Part shown: piece by piece, positions 9,931 to 17,759 of the stretch
Position numbering within the stretch: the first letter of the stretch is position 1
How the letters are laid out: each line of letters opens with the position of its first letter
DNA from: DATIRA01 sp964553405
GTDB lineage: Bacteria > Pseudomonadota > Gammaproteobacteria > Steroidobacterales > Steroidobacteraceae
Length of the DNA: 30,047 nucleotides
Assembly: GCA_964553405.1 (NCBI GenBank)
Contig: CAZKLS010000023.1
Span: 1-30,047 of the forward strand
Reading direction: 5' to 3'
Notes under the pieces: generated by a model
Database searches by the model: none
Told to the model about the DNA's origin: nothing
The model's input: the letters and a program-made list of their open reading frames with translations, nothing else
Made by a program: the position numbers and the translations under genes

Positions 9931-10923
9931 TCACGCGGGAGGATGCATCCTCACCACCCGCTGGTCGATCGCCCCGAAGATACTCGCTCCGTCCCGGTCG
10001 AGCATCTCGACACGGACCCGGTCGCCGAACGCGAGGAACGGCGTCGATGGCCTGCCGTGCTCGATCTGCTCCAGCATGCGTCGCTCGGCCAGGCAGGACG
10101 ATCCTCTCGAGCGATCGTAATTCGAAACCGTGCCCGACCCGATGATGGTACCGGCACCGAGCCGGCGGGTGCGCGCCGCGTGCTCGATCAGCTGGGGGAA
10201 CGTGAACGTCATGTCCACGCCGGCCTCCGGGCGCCCGAGCAGCTGCCCGTTCACGTGCGAGACGAGCGGCAGGTTGACCTTGCCGCCGTCCCAGTGACCG
10301 CCCAGCTCGTCGGGCGTCACGGCGACCGGCGAGAAACTGGTCGCGGGCTTCGACTGGTAGAACCCGAAGCCCTTGGCGAGCTCCGCCGGTATCAGGTTGC
10401 GCAGCGACCAGTCGTTGACGAGCAGCAAGAGCCTGATGTGCGCCCCGGCGCGACCGGCGGTGGTGCCCATCGGCACGTCGCCGGTGACGACCGCGACCTC
10501 GGCCTCGAGGTCGATGCCGAATTCCTCGCTTGGGACCGGCACGTCCGCAGTCGGCGGGAGAAAGTCGTCCGAACCGCCCTGGTAGACGAGCGGGTCCGTC
10601 CAGAAGCTCGGCGGCATCTCCGCCCCGCGCGCCTTGCGGACCAGCTCGACGTGGTTCACGTAGGCGGAGCCGTCCACCCAGTGGTAAGCCCGCGGCAGCG
10701 GCGCGAGCACGCGCCTGGAGTCGAACGGAAAGCTGCCCGGGACGCTGCCGGACTCGTGCGCGGCGGCCGCCTCCTCGAGGCGCGGCTGCAGCGCCGCCCA
10801 GTCATCGAGCGCGGCCTGCAGCGTCGGGGCGAGATGCGGCACGGCCACGGCGCGCGACAGGTCGCGGCTGACGATCAGCAGCTGACCGTCCCGGGTTCCG
10901 TTTGCAAGGCTGGCGAGTTTCAT
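9931..10923 (-). CDS. fahA: Fumarylacetoacetate hydrolase family protein (fumarylacetoacetase)
   Basis: Last step of tyrosine degradation: cleaves fumarylacetoacetate to fumarate and acetoacetate. The product is 330 residues. The start is typical of the bacterial short form (MKLASLANGTRDGQLLIVSRD). The metal-binding acidic cluster is seen in FGIDLEAEVAVVTGD (Asp138, Glu140, Glu142) and NDWSLRNL (Asp171). Further family segments are FYQSKPATSFSPVAVTPDELG and GTIIGSGTVSNYD. It lies four bases after the homogentisate dioxygenase stop. FAH-fold enzymes have many substrates, but the pathway context makes fumarylacetoacetate much the most likely. Confidence 0.93.
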   Translation of the reverse strand: MKLASLANGTRDGQLLIVSRDLSRAVAVPHLAPTLQAALDDWAALQPRLEEAAAAHESGSVPGSFPFDSRRVLAPLPRAYHWVDGSAYVNHVELVRKARGAEMPPSFWTDPLVYQGGSDDFLPPTADVPVPSEEFGIDLEAEVAVVTGDVPMGTTAGRAGAHIRLLLLVNDWSLRNLIPAELAKGFGFYQSKPATSFSPVAVTPDELGGHWDGGKVNLPLVSHVNGQLLGRPEAGVDMTFTFPQLIEHAARTRRLGAGTIIGSGTVSNYDRSRGSSCLAERRMLEQIEHGRPSTPFLAFGDRVRVEMLDRDGASIFGAIDQRVVRMHPPA

Positions 10924-10927
10924 GGCG

Positions 10928-12067
10928 TCACGAGCTCCGCGCGGCGGGTTTCCAGCTGTCCACGTAGGCGAGCCATTCCACGCCGGCCGCCTCCTCCGTC
11001 ACTTCGAGCGGATCACGCGTGTCGATCATCACGGCGTACTCGTCAGTGCCGGGTTTCGACTGCTGGAACATCCGCGCGAGCGCCTTCGGATGCGGTCCGT
11101 GCGTGAAGCCGCCGGGATGGAACGTCAGCATGCCCGGGTGGATGTTGTCGCGGCTGAAGAAGTCGCCCGCGTGATAGAAGATCACCTCGTCGTAGTCGTC
11201 GTTGTTGTGGAAGAACGGCACCTTCAGCGCGGCGGGATCGGACTCGAACGGCCGGGGCGCGAAAGTGCACACGACGAAGCGGTCGGAGAGGAACGTCGTG
11301 TGCGCCGACGGCGGCAGGTGATAGCGATGGCTCATCAGCGGGCGCAGGTCGCGGACGTTGATGCGCAGCGCCGAGAGCTCGCCGTGCCAGCCGACCGCAT
11401 CGAGCGGATTGAACGGATAGGTGATCACCGACACGGCGTTGCGTCGCTTGACCTCGACCTGCCATTCGCGCGAGTCGTCCTGCTGGGCCAGGAACGCCGC
11501 GTCGATCCGGGGCGTGTCGAGCATCGCCGGGTCGAAGATCGCGTGGTTTCCGACCAGCCCCTTCTCCGGAATCGTGTACGAGGCGTTGGTCGCCTCGATC
11601 ATCAGCAGGTCGAGCGGCGCCGCGCAGTCGATGCGCCACATGGTTCCGCGCGGCAGCAGGACGTAGTCGCCGGCCTCGATGCCGAGCCGCCCGAAATCGC
11701 AGTACAGGTCGCCCGAGCCTGAATGCACGAAGATCAGCTCGTCGCCGTCGGCGTTCCGCGCCAGCCGCTGCATGGTCCCCGGCAGGCGCCAGTAGCGCAG
11801 CCGGCAGTGCGCGTTCGCGAGCACCGCGGCGGCCGCCCAGGGACTCGTCGGCCCGCCAGGCAGCTTCGCGAGATCGAAGGCGCGCGGCCTCAGCGGACCG
11901 GTGAAGTCGGACCAGCCGGTGGGCGGATGCCGGTGATAGAAGAACGCAGCGGGGCCGAAAAAGCCCTCCTTGCTCATCTCGCGTTCGTACGTCCCGTCCG
12001 GCAGGTCGCAATGCGCCTGGCGGGACGCGGTGCCCTCGACCCTGGACAGCGGTATGTATCGCTTCAC
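10928..12067 (-). CDS. hmgA: Homogentisate 1,2-dioxygenase (short bacterial type)
   Basis: Opens the ring of homogentisate to give maleylacetoacetate using non-haem iron. The product is 379 residues, shorter than the ~430-450 of the classical enzyme, as in several bacterial homologues. A first cupin-like half contains DELIFVHSGSGDLYCDFG and LLPRGTMWRID. The C-terminal half contains FFHNNDDYDEVIFYHAGDF and HPGGFTHGPHP. I infer the iron ligands to be His287, Glu294 and a histidine of the last motif. The start is GTG at 12067; an in-frame stop lies six codons upstream and CGAGG precedes the GTG, so no longer start is possible. Gene order with hpd and fumarylacetoacetase supports the assignment. 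Confidence 0.92.
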   Translation of the reverse strand: MKRYIPLSRVEGTASRQAHCDLPDGTYEREMSKEGFFGPAAFFYHRHPPTGWSDFTGPLRPRAFDLAKLPGGPTSPWAAAAVLANAHCRLRYWRLPGTMQRLARNADGDELIFVHSGSGDLYCDFGRLGIEAGDYVLLPRGTMWRIDCAAPLDLLMIEATNASYTIPEKGLVGNHAIFDPAMLDTPRIDAAFLAQQDDSREWQVEVKRRNAVSVITYPFNPLDAVGWHGELSALRINVRDLRPLMSHRYHLPPSAHTTFLSDRFVVCTFAPRPFESDPAALKVPFFHNNDDYDEVIFYHAGDFFSRDNIHPGMLTFHPGGFTHGPHPKALARMFQQSKPGTDEYAVMIDTRDPLEVTEEAAGVEWLAYVDSWKPAARSS

Positions 12068-12136
12068 GACCGGAACCTCGTTTTACAGGACAGGCGCGGG
12101 CGAACGCGCGAGCCGGCGCCCGCCCGCCGGTGACAG

Positions 12137-12568
12137 TCAGAACGTAGCGCGCGCGGCATTGATCGCGAGCAGCAGCAGCGCCAGCGTCGCCGCGCAGAAC
12201 AGCGTGAAGCGCACGGCGACCCGGTTCCACACCGATTGCACGACGCTGTGCGCGATGCGGATGATCACGTACGCCCAGGCGAGCTGGAGATTGACGCCGT
12301 GCCCCTCGCCGACGACGCCCAGGATCACGACCGTCGCGTAGAACAGCGTCGGCTGCTCCATCAGGTGCGCGTAGTTGTGCGATTTCCAGTTGACCCGGTC
12401 CGGCACGACGCCCTCGAGGTCGACGCCGCGCCCGCCGACCAGCGTCGCAAGGGAAATGCCGGCGCGGGACATCGCCGGCAGCCGCGTGACGGCCAGCCAG
12501 CCCAGCATCAGCAGTGACCAGAGCACCAGCGCGATGGCCGGCGCGAAGATCGGACTTTCGAACGGCAT
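12137..12568 (-). CDS. MAPEG-family membrane protein
   Basis: The product is 143 residues with four predicted hydrophobic helices (about 8-28, 73-88, 96-115, 119-138). The family motif after the first helix is recognisable as DRVNWKSHNYAHLMEQPTLF, with conserved Asn65, Glu71 and Pro73. MAPEG proteins include glutathione-dependent transferases and isomerases of the inner membrane; many bacterial members have no known substrate. It sits between hpd (67 bases upstream) and hmgA (69 bases downstream) in the tyrosine operon, where a glutathione-dependent maleylacetoacetate isomerase would otherwise be expected. That link is inference from position only. The ATG at 12568 has a purine-rich GAGGAGT upstream. 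Confidence 0.88.
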   Translation of the reverse strand: MPFESPIFAPAIALVLWSLLMLGWLAVTRLPAMSRAGISLATLVGGRGVDLEGVVPDRVNWKSHNYAHLMEQPTLFYATVVILGVVGEGHGVNLQLAWAYVIIRIAHSVVQSVWNRVAVRFTLFCAATLALLLLAINAARATF

Positions 12569-12635
12569 GGTGACTCCTCGAATGTGGCCGGGTCCGGTCT
12601 GGACCCCCGGATGTCGCGACGCTCGCCGCCCGCGG

Positions 12636-13679
12636 CTAGATCACGCCGCGGCGTTCCTGGTCGAGCTCGATGGACTCGAACAACGCGCGGAAATTCCCCT
12701 CGCCGAACCCCTCGTTGCCCTTGCGCTGGATGATCTCGAAGAAGATCGGCCCGATCACGTTCCTGGTGAAGATCTGCAGCAGGATGCCGTCGCTGGCGCT
12801 GCCGTCGATCAGGATGCGGCGCTTCTGCAGTTCGGCGAGCGACTCCTCGTGACCCTCGACGCGCGCGTCGACGGCTTCGTAGTACGTGTCCGGCGTGTCC
12901 TGGAACTCGATCCCGTTGCGGACCAGCGAGTCCACCGTCCCGTAGATGTCCCCGGTCGCGAGCGCGATGTGCTGGATGCCCTCGCCGCGGTACTCGCGCA
13001 GGTACTCCTCGATCTGCGACTTGTCGTCCTGCGACTCGTTGATCGGGATGCGGATCCTGCCGCAGGGGCTGGTCATCGCGCGGCTCAGCAGCCCGGTCTT
13101 TCGCCCCTCGATGTCGAAGTAGCGGATCTCGCGAAAATTGAACAGTCGCTCGTAGAACCCGGACCACTTGTCCATGTTGCCGCGCCTGACGTTGTGGGTG
13201 AGGTGATCGATCACCGTCAGCCCGGCGGAGCGATCCTCGCCCGCCTCGACCGGCACGAAGTCGACGTCGTAGATGGTGCGGTCGCCGTAGCGGTCGACCA
13301 GGTAGATGATGCTGCCGCCGATCCCCTCGATTGCCGGGATGCTGAGCTCCATCGGGCCGACCGTGCCGGTGACGGGCTTCGCGCCGAGTTCGACCGCGCG
13401 ATGGAAGGCCTTGGCCGCGTCGCGGACGCGGAACGCCATCGCGCAGGCGGACGGGCCGTGCTGTTCCGCGAAGCGCTGCCCGAAGCCGCCGGGCTCGGCG
13501 TTGATGATGAAGTTGATGTCGCCCTGCCGGTGCAGCGTGACGTTCTTGCGGCGGTGCCGCGCCACGACCGGGAAGCCCATCCGCTCGAACAGCGAACGCA
13601 GCTGCTCGGGATCGGGCGCGGTGTACTCGACGAACTCGAAGCCGTCGGTACCCATCGGGTTGTCGAACAGGTCAGCCAT
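12636..13679 (-). CDS. hpd: 4-hydroxyphenylpyruvate dioxygenase
   Basis: Converts 4-hydroxyphenylpyruvate to homogentisate with loss of CO2, using Fe(II). The product is 347 residues, the bacterial size. It has two vicinal-oxygen-chelate halves. The iron ligands are visible: His159 in IDHLTHNV, His237 in GIQHIAL and Glu315 in FFEIIQRKG. Other signatures are GFEFVEYTAPDP near the start, FNFREIRYFDIEG, and the C-terminal GFGEGNFRALFESIE that gates the active site. The ATG at 13679 has GGGGAGG about seven bases upstream. It is the first gene of the tyrosine operon; the 264 bases between it and tRNA-Lys must hold its promoter unless it is read from the tRNA promoter. Confidence 0.97.
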   Translation of the reverse strand: MADLFDNPMGTDGFEFVEYTAPDPEQLRSLFERMGFPVVARHRRKNVTLHRQGDINFIINAEPGGFGQRFAEQHGPSACAMAFRVRDAAKAFHRAVELGAKPVTGTVGPMELSIPAIEGIGGSIIYLVDRYGDRTIYDVDFVPVEAGEDRSAGLTVIDHLTHNVRRGNMDKWSGFYERLFNFREIRYFDIEGRKTGLLSRAMTSPCGRIRIPINESQDDKSQIEEYLREYRGEGIQHIALATGDIYGTVDSLVRNGIEFQDTPDTYYEAVDARVEGHEESLAELQKRRILIDGSASDGILLQIFTRNVIGPIFFEIIQRKGNEGFGEGNFRALFESIELDQERRGVI

Positions 13680-13943
13680 GGCGGAGCCTCCCCGGGGCCG
13701 ATTAGTTTCAGATGTAATGATTCAGCGGATGGTAGCGCATGCGGCGGCCGTGGCCTACCCGTGCCCGGCCCGGCCCCGGCGGTGCGATCCCGGACCGCGG
13801 CTCGTCGACCAGCGGCCGCGGTGCGGCGCGGGGTTGCCCGGCCGGGCCTTCGCAGCACCCGCGGCGCGGGTTCGCGCAGGCGCTGCCACCATGATCTCGA
13901 AGCAATCGAGCTATAAATACTAAATTATTGTTTTTTATGAAAA
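13680..13943. other. Non-coding spacer between hpd and tRNA-Lys
   Basis: No convincing gene. The part next to the tRNA (13913-13943) is a sharp AT-rich island in otherwise GC-rich DNA and includes a run of T (plus strand). It is a plausible site for the hpd promoter or tRNA 3' processing, but I find no pair of boxes matching a sigma70 consensus and no hairpin followed by a T-run. Confidence 0.5.
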
Positions 13944-14019
13944 TGGTGGGCCGTATTGGAATCGAACCAATGACCTACTGGTTAAAAGCCAGCTGCTCTA
14001 CCGACTGAGCTAACGGCCC
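13944..14019 (-). tRNA. tRNA-Lys (anticodon UUU)
   Basis: The 76-base sequence folds as a standard cloverleaf. The acceptor GGGCCGT pairs with ACGGCCC. The D-arm contains TAGCTCAGTCGGTAGAGC, the anticodon loop reads CTTTTAA (anticodon TTT), and the T-arm is ATTGGTTCGAATCCAAT. A 3' CCA is encoded. It reads lysine codons AAA and AAG. It has its own promoter-like -10 about 58 bases upstream. Confidence 0.98.
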
Positions 14020-14076
14020 GCCCGAACTTCCCCGCCCTGCGCGTGCCGCAGGGGCCGGGCCCGACGAGGGACGCGA

Positions 14077-14106
14077 ATTATATGCGCTCGAGCCCGCCCG
14101 TGCGTG
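14077..14106 (-). promoter_or_regulatory. Promoter of tRNA-Lys
   Basis: A perfect TATAAT lies on the minus strand at 14077-14082 (context GCATATAATTCGCGTCCC), 57 bases upstream of the mature tRNA 5' end. It is followed by a GC-rich discriminator typical of stable-RNA promoters. The -35 region (14100-14106) matches the consensus poorly. Confidence 0.65.
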
Positions 14107-14230
14107 CTTAGTGCCGACCCGCAGCGGCCGCAGCACGGGTCGCGGTCATGTGGCCTCAGCTCGTGTCAACGCGACCGTGCGTGCCGCGTTGTGTGCACCG
14201 GAGCTAGCGGACTCAACAGGAGACATCCAA

Positions 14231-14512
14231 ATGCAAGCGACTCTCAAGGCCGTCGTGCTCGCCTCGGCGGCGCTGCTCGCCCCGGCCGCGGCGATGGCCG
14301 ATCACAACAGCCACTGGGGCGCGGGATGGGCGAGGATGCCGAACGACATCCACAACACCCGCATCGAAACGCGAGGCGACAACACCACGTTCCGCGATTT
14401 CGTCCGGCGCGGCAACGGCGCCGAGTCGGTCAATCGCTACGAGCCATCCAGCGGATCGCGTCGCGATTCGACCGGCAGCCGGCAGACGCCGCGTCAGCGC
14501 AAGTCACGCTGA
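14231..14512 (+). CDS. Small exported basic protein of unknown function
   Basis: The product is 93 residues. MQATLKAVVLASAALLAPAA is a clear Sec signal peptide, probably cut after AMA at residue 22. The mature part (about 70 residues) begins DHNSHWGAGWARMPNDIHN, has no cysteine, and turns strongly basic and Ser/Arg/Gln-rich at the C-terminus (SSGSRRDSTGSRQTPRQRKSR), probably disordered. The ATG at 14231 has AGGAGA nine bases upstream and is preferred over an upstream in-frame start because it places the signal peptide at the N-terminus. It is divergent from tRNA-Lys and upstream of proline iminopeptidase. I do not recognise a family; a periplasmic location is inferred. Confidence 0.75.
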   Translation: MQATLKAVVLASAALLAPAAAMADHNSHWGAGWARMPNDIHNTRIETRGDNTTFRDFVRRGNGAESVNRYEPSSGSRRDSTGSRQTPRQRKSR

Positions 14513-14588
14513 GGCCGGCACCGAGCCGGCCGGTCACACCGACACGGACCCTCTCGGTTAGGATTCACGCTCGCCGAGAGGAGTCCGC

Positions 14589-15572
14589 ATGGTTGCCGTT
14601 TCAGCCGAGGTCGATCGCATTCTCCACCCGCCGTATGAGCCGTTCCGCACTGGAACGCTCGCGGTGGACCCGCCTCACCAGCTTTATTTCGAGGAATGCG
14701 GCAACCCGGCGGGGCAACCGGTCCTGTTCGTGCACGGCGGGCCGGGCGCGGGCTGCTCGGCGGCCGACCGGCGCTTCTTCGACCCGGCGCGATTCCGCGT
14801 GGTTCTGGTGGACCAGCGCGGCGCAGGAAGATCGACCCCGGCCGGCGAGCTGAGTCACAACACGGCCGATCACCTCGTGCGGGACTTCGAGCGCCTGCGC
14901 AGCGAGCTCGGCATCGAGCGCTGGCACGTGTTCGGCGGATCCTGGGGCAGCACGCTCGGGCTGTATTACGCCCAGCAGCATCCCGGGCGCTGCCTGAGCC
15001 TGGTACTGCGCGGCATCTGGCTGTTCCGGCAATGGGACCTGGACTGGTGGCTGTACGGCATGCGGACCATACAGCCGGAGCGCTGGCGGGCGTTCAGCGA
15101 GCACCTCGAACCGGGCGAGCGCGCCGACCTGCTCGCGGGCTACTGGAAGCTGCTGACGGGCGCGGACCGGCCCGCGGCGCTCGCAGCCGCAAAAGCCTGG
15201 AGCGTGTACGAGGGCGCCTCCTGCACGCTGCTGCCGAACGAGGCTTTCACCGCCGACTTCGAGGACGAGCAGATGGCCTGGGCGCTGGCACGGCTCGAAG
15301 CGCATTACTACCTGAACGCCCGGTTCCAGCCCGACGACCGGCTGCTGCGCGAGATCGACAGGATCCGCCAGATCCCGGCCTTCATCGTCCACGGGCGCTA
15401 CGACGTCATCTGCCCGATCGCGGGCGCCGACGACCTGCATCGGGCCTGGCCCGAGGCGGATTACGCGATCGTCGAGGATGCAGGCCACACCTCGCGCGAG
15501 CCCGGCATCGCGCGCCACCTGGTCGCGGCCTGCGACCGGATTGCAGCCACCGGCGACCCGCGCCGGCGCTGA
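14589..15572 (+). CDS. pip: Proline iminopeptidase (alpha/beta hydrolase, S33)
   Basis: Cleaves N-terminal proline from peptides; cytoplasmic. The product is 327 residues, the family length. The oxyanion motif is HGGPGAG (49-55). DQRGAGRS is followed by GGSWGS with the nucleophile Ser118. The acid is Asp272 in GRYDVICP and the base is His300 in DAGHTSRE. These are the full hallmarks of the bacterial monomeric enzyme. The ATG at 14589 has GAGAGGAG upstream. It ends exactly one base before the queC stop on the other strand, so the two genes converge without spacer. Confidence 0.95.
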   Translation: MVAVSAEVDRILHPPYEPFRTGTLAVDPPHQLYFEECGNPAGQPVLFVHGGPGAGCSAADRRFFDPARFRVVLVDQRGAGRSTPAGELSHNTADHLVRDFERLRSELGIERWHVFGGSWGSTLGLYYAQQHPGRCLSLVLRGIWLFRQWDLDWWLYGMRTIQPERWRAFSEHLEPGERADLLAGYWKLLTGADRPAALAAAKAWSVYEGASCTLLPNEAFTADFEDEQMAWALARLEAHYYLNARFQPDDRLLREIDRIRQIPAFIVHGRYDVICPIAGADDLHRAWPEADYAIVEDAGHTSREPGIARHLVAACDRIAATGDPRRR

Positions 15573-16289
15573 TCAGCCGGGCGCGTAGCGGGTCGGGTCG
15601 GCCACGCCCGCCGCGACGAAGCCTTCCCGGCGCAGCCGGCAGGAGTCGCAGCGGCCACAAGCCCGCCCCTGCGGGTCGGCCTGGTAGCAGCTGACGGTCT
15701 GCGCGTAGTCGACGCCCAGCTCGATGCCTCGACGGATGATCTCCGCCTTGCTGAGCTCGACCAGCGGCGCACGGACCCGGATCCTCCCGCGCCCTTCGAC
15801 GGCAGCGCGGGTCGCCAGGTTCGCGAGGGTTTCGAAAGCGGCGATGAACTGCGGCCGGCAGTCCGGGTAGCCCGAGTAGTCCACCGCGTTGACGCCGATG
15901 TAGATGTCGAACGCGGCCAGCACCTCGGCCCAGGCCAGCGCCAGCGACAGGAACACCGTGTTGCGCGCCGGAACGTAGGTGACCGGCACCCCCGCGGACG
16001 GCTGCTCCGGCACCGCGATGCCGGGGTCCGTCAGCGCCGAGCCTCCGAAGGCGGCGAGGTCGATGTTCATGATCCGGTGCTCGCGGGCGCCGAGCGCAGC
16101 CGCGACGTTCGCGGCCGCCGCAAGCTCCGTCGAATGGCGCTGCCCATAAGCGAAGCTGAGCGCGTAGCAGTCGAACCCGTCGCGCATCGCAATCGCCAGG
16201 CAGGTCGCGGAATCGAGGCCACCGGAGAGCAGCACGACCGCCCGTGGCCGTGCCTCGGCATGCGGGATCGTCCCGCTCGCGGAACTCAT
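15573..16289 (-). CDS. queC: 7-cyano-7-deazaguanine synthase QueC
   Basis: ATP-dependent conversion of 7-carboxy-7-deazaguanine to preQ0, a precursor of queuosine in tRNA. The product is 238 residues. The PP-loop SGGLDSATC is near residues 22-30, followed by ALSFAYGQRH and TYVPARNTVFLSLA. The Zn-binding cysteines lie in SCYQADPQGRACGRCDSC. The start is ATG at 16289 (MSSASGTIPHAEARPRAVVLLSGG); an open frame continues upstream across queE but is not family-like. It overlaps the queE stop by four bases (ATGA), so the two enzymes of consecutive steps are probably translated together. Confidence 0.96.
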   Translation of the reverse strand: MSSASGTIPHAEARPRAVVLLSGGLDSATCLAIAMRDGFDCYALSFAYGQRHSTELAAAANVAAALGAREHRIMNIDLAAFGGSALTDPGIAVPEQPSAGVPVTYVPARNTVFLSLALAWAEVLAAFDIYIGVNAVDYSGYPDCRPQFIAAFETLANLATRAAVEGRGRIRVRAPLVELSKAEIIRRGIELGVDYAQTVSCYQADPQGRACGRCDSCRLRREGFVAAGVADPTRYAPG

Positions 16290-17011
16290 CGGCCGGGCTC
16301 CTCGCCCCAGAGGTACTTGTGCAGCTGGACCTGCAGGCGAACGTCGAGCCGGTCCGCGAGGATCCACTCGGCGAGCTCGCGCGGCTCGAGCTGCCCCCAG
16401 CTCGGCGACAGCAGCACGGCGCAGCCGATGCGGCCGCGATGCTCGCCGAGCAGCCGGCGGACCCATTCGTAATCGGACCGGGAGCAGACGACGATCTTCA
16501 GCTGGTCACGCGACGTCAGCAGCGGCAGGTTCTCGTAGCGGTTGCGGGCCGACTCGCCCGAGTCGGGCGTCTTCAGGTCCACGACCCTGCTGACTCTCGG
16601 GTCGATGCCCGAGATGTCCATCGCGCCGCTCGTTTCCAGCGACACCGAGAAACCCGACTCGCACAGCGACTCGAGCAGGCTCGGGCAGGCGCGCTGCGCC
16701 AGTGGCTCCCCTCCGGTCACGCAGACGTGGCGTACGCCGCCCTGCACCGCCAGCGCAACCAGCTCGGGCAACGGCACCCACTGCCCGCCATGAAACGCGT
16801 AGGCGGTGTCGCAATACACGCAGCGCAGCGGACAGCCGGTGAGCCGGATGAAGAAGGTGGGCCAGCCGACCGCGTCGGATTCGCCCTGGATCGAGACGAA
16901 GGTCTCGGTGACCTTCAGCCGCGCCACGGCCGGCAGCGGCCGGACGGGGGCATCGGCCGTCTCGTCAGCGGGTCCCAAGGACGGCGGCCGCCTCTCAGCG
17001 GCCCTCCGCAT
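16286..17011 (-). CDS. queE: 7-carboxy-7-deazaguanine synthase QueE (radical SAM)
   Basis: Radical SAM ring contraction of 6-carboxytetrahydropterin to 7-carboxy-7-deazaguanine. The product is 241 residues if the ATG at 17011 is used. The cluster motif CPLRCVYC (Cys60, Cys64, Cys67) is preceded by FVSIQGES and followed by VCVTGGEPL and SLETSGA. The N-terminal ~32 residues before LKVTETF are not typical. A GTG at 16927 would give a 213-residue protein closer to the family core, but neither start has a clear ribosome-binding site. With the ATG the gene overlaps the end of cpoB by 17 bases. Confidence 0.95.
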   Translation of the reverse strand: MRRAAERRPPSLGPADETADAPVRPLPAVARLKVTETFVSIQGESDAVGWPTFFIRLTGCPLRCVYCDTAYAFHGGQWVPLPELVALAVQGGVRHVCVTGGEPLAQRACPSLLESLCESGFSVSLETSGAMDISGIDPRVSRVVDLKTPDSGESARNRYENLPLLTSRDQLKIVVCSRSDYEWVRRLLGEHRGRIGCAVLLSPSWGQLEPRELAEWILADRLDVRLQVQLHKYLWGEEPGR

Positions 17012-17759
17012 CCATGTCCGTGAGGCGCTGGGTCGCGAGCCTCGCCGCTTCGGTGTCGGGGTAGCTAGCCACGACTTTCTTCAACGTGGTCCGGGCGTTC
17101 TTGTAGGCCTTCAGCTCGTACTGGCAGTACCCGATCCGCAGCATCGCATCCGGCGCCTTCGTCGAGTCCGGGTAGCGGTCGAGCACGGACTCGAAGGACT
17201 TGAGCGCGGCGTCGTAGTCCTTCTGCACGTACTGGGCCTCGCCGATCCAGTAGGCCGCATTGTCGGCCCGCGCACCCTTCGGGTACTTGGTCAGGTAGAG
17301 CTGGAAGCCGCGGACCGCCTCGTCGTAGCGACCCGCCTTCAGCGCCGCAAACGCATCGCCGTAAACCGCCGTCTCGTCCGCGGCAACGATGTCGTCGGCG
17401 CTCGGCGCGCCGGTCGCGCCCGGCACCGAGATTCCCGCGGCGTTCTCCAGCAGCAGCAGCCGCCGGTCGAGGTCCGAGTACAGGTCGCGCTGCTGCTGTC
17501 GCACCGTTTCGAGTTCGTGCTTCGCCTCCTCAATCTGGCCACGCAGCGCGCGCAGCTCGGAGCGGGCCGCATCCACCTGCTGCTGCAGCAGGACCAGCGA
17601 CTGGTTGAGACGGTTCTCCAGCGCGGCGATGTTCGCGTCGGTCTCGTTGGCGCGCGCCTCGAGCTCCTTGTTGCTCGCCGTCGCGCCCGCCTGGACGCTG
17701 GCCAGCGCCAGGGCCCCGAGCAGGAACAGGTGTGCCGCCGGCCGCATCTGGGGGGTCAT
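16995..17759 (-). CDS. cpoB: Cell division coordinator CpoB (YbgF), TPR protein
   Basis: Periplasmic Tol-Pal partner that couples outer-membrane constriction with peptidoglycan synthesis. The product is 254 residues. A signal peptide (MRPAAHLFLLGALALASV, cleavage near ATA-S) is followed by a coiled-coil trimerisation region (about 32-108, rich in Glu, Leu, Arg). C-terminal tetratricopeptide repeats follow (about 130-250; AFAALKAGRYDEAVRGFQLYL and ALKSFESVLDRYPDS). The ATG at 17759 overlaps the pal stop as ATGA; a second ATG four codons later is also possible. Gene order pal-cpoB-queE-queC is common in gammaproteobacteria. Confidence 0.95.
   Translation of the reverse strand: MTPQMRPAAHLFLLGALALASVQAGATASNKELEARANETDANIAALENRLNQSLVLLQQQVDAARSELRALRGQIEEAKHELETVRQQQRDLYSDLDRRLLLLENAAGISVPGATGAPSADDIVAADETAVYGDAFAALKAGRYDEAVRGFQLYLTKYPKGARADNAAYWIGEAQYVQKDYDAALKSFESVLDRYPDSTKAPDAMLRIGYCQYELKAYKNARTTLKKVVASYPDTEAARLATQRLTDMDAEGR

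Noticed and set aside
12068..12136. GC-rich inverted repeat between the MAPEG gene and hmgA as a terminator
   Set aside because: The stem is about seven bp with a long loop, and no T-tract follows on the minus strand.
13700..13720. TGTAATGATTCA near hpd as a possible TyrR/PhhR box
   Set aside because: It lacks the TGTAAA-N6-TTTACA arrangement and the dyad is too imperfect.
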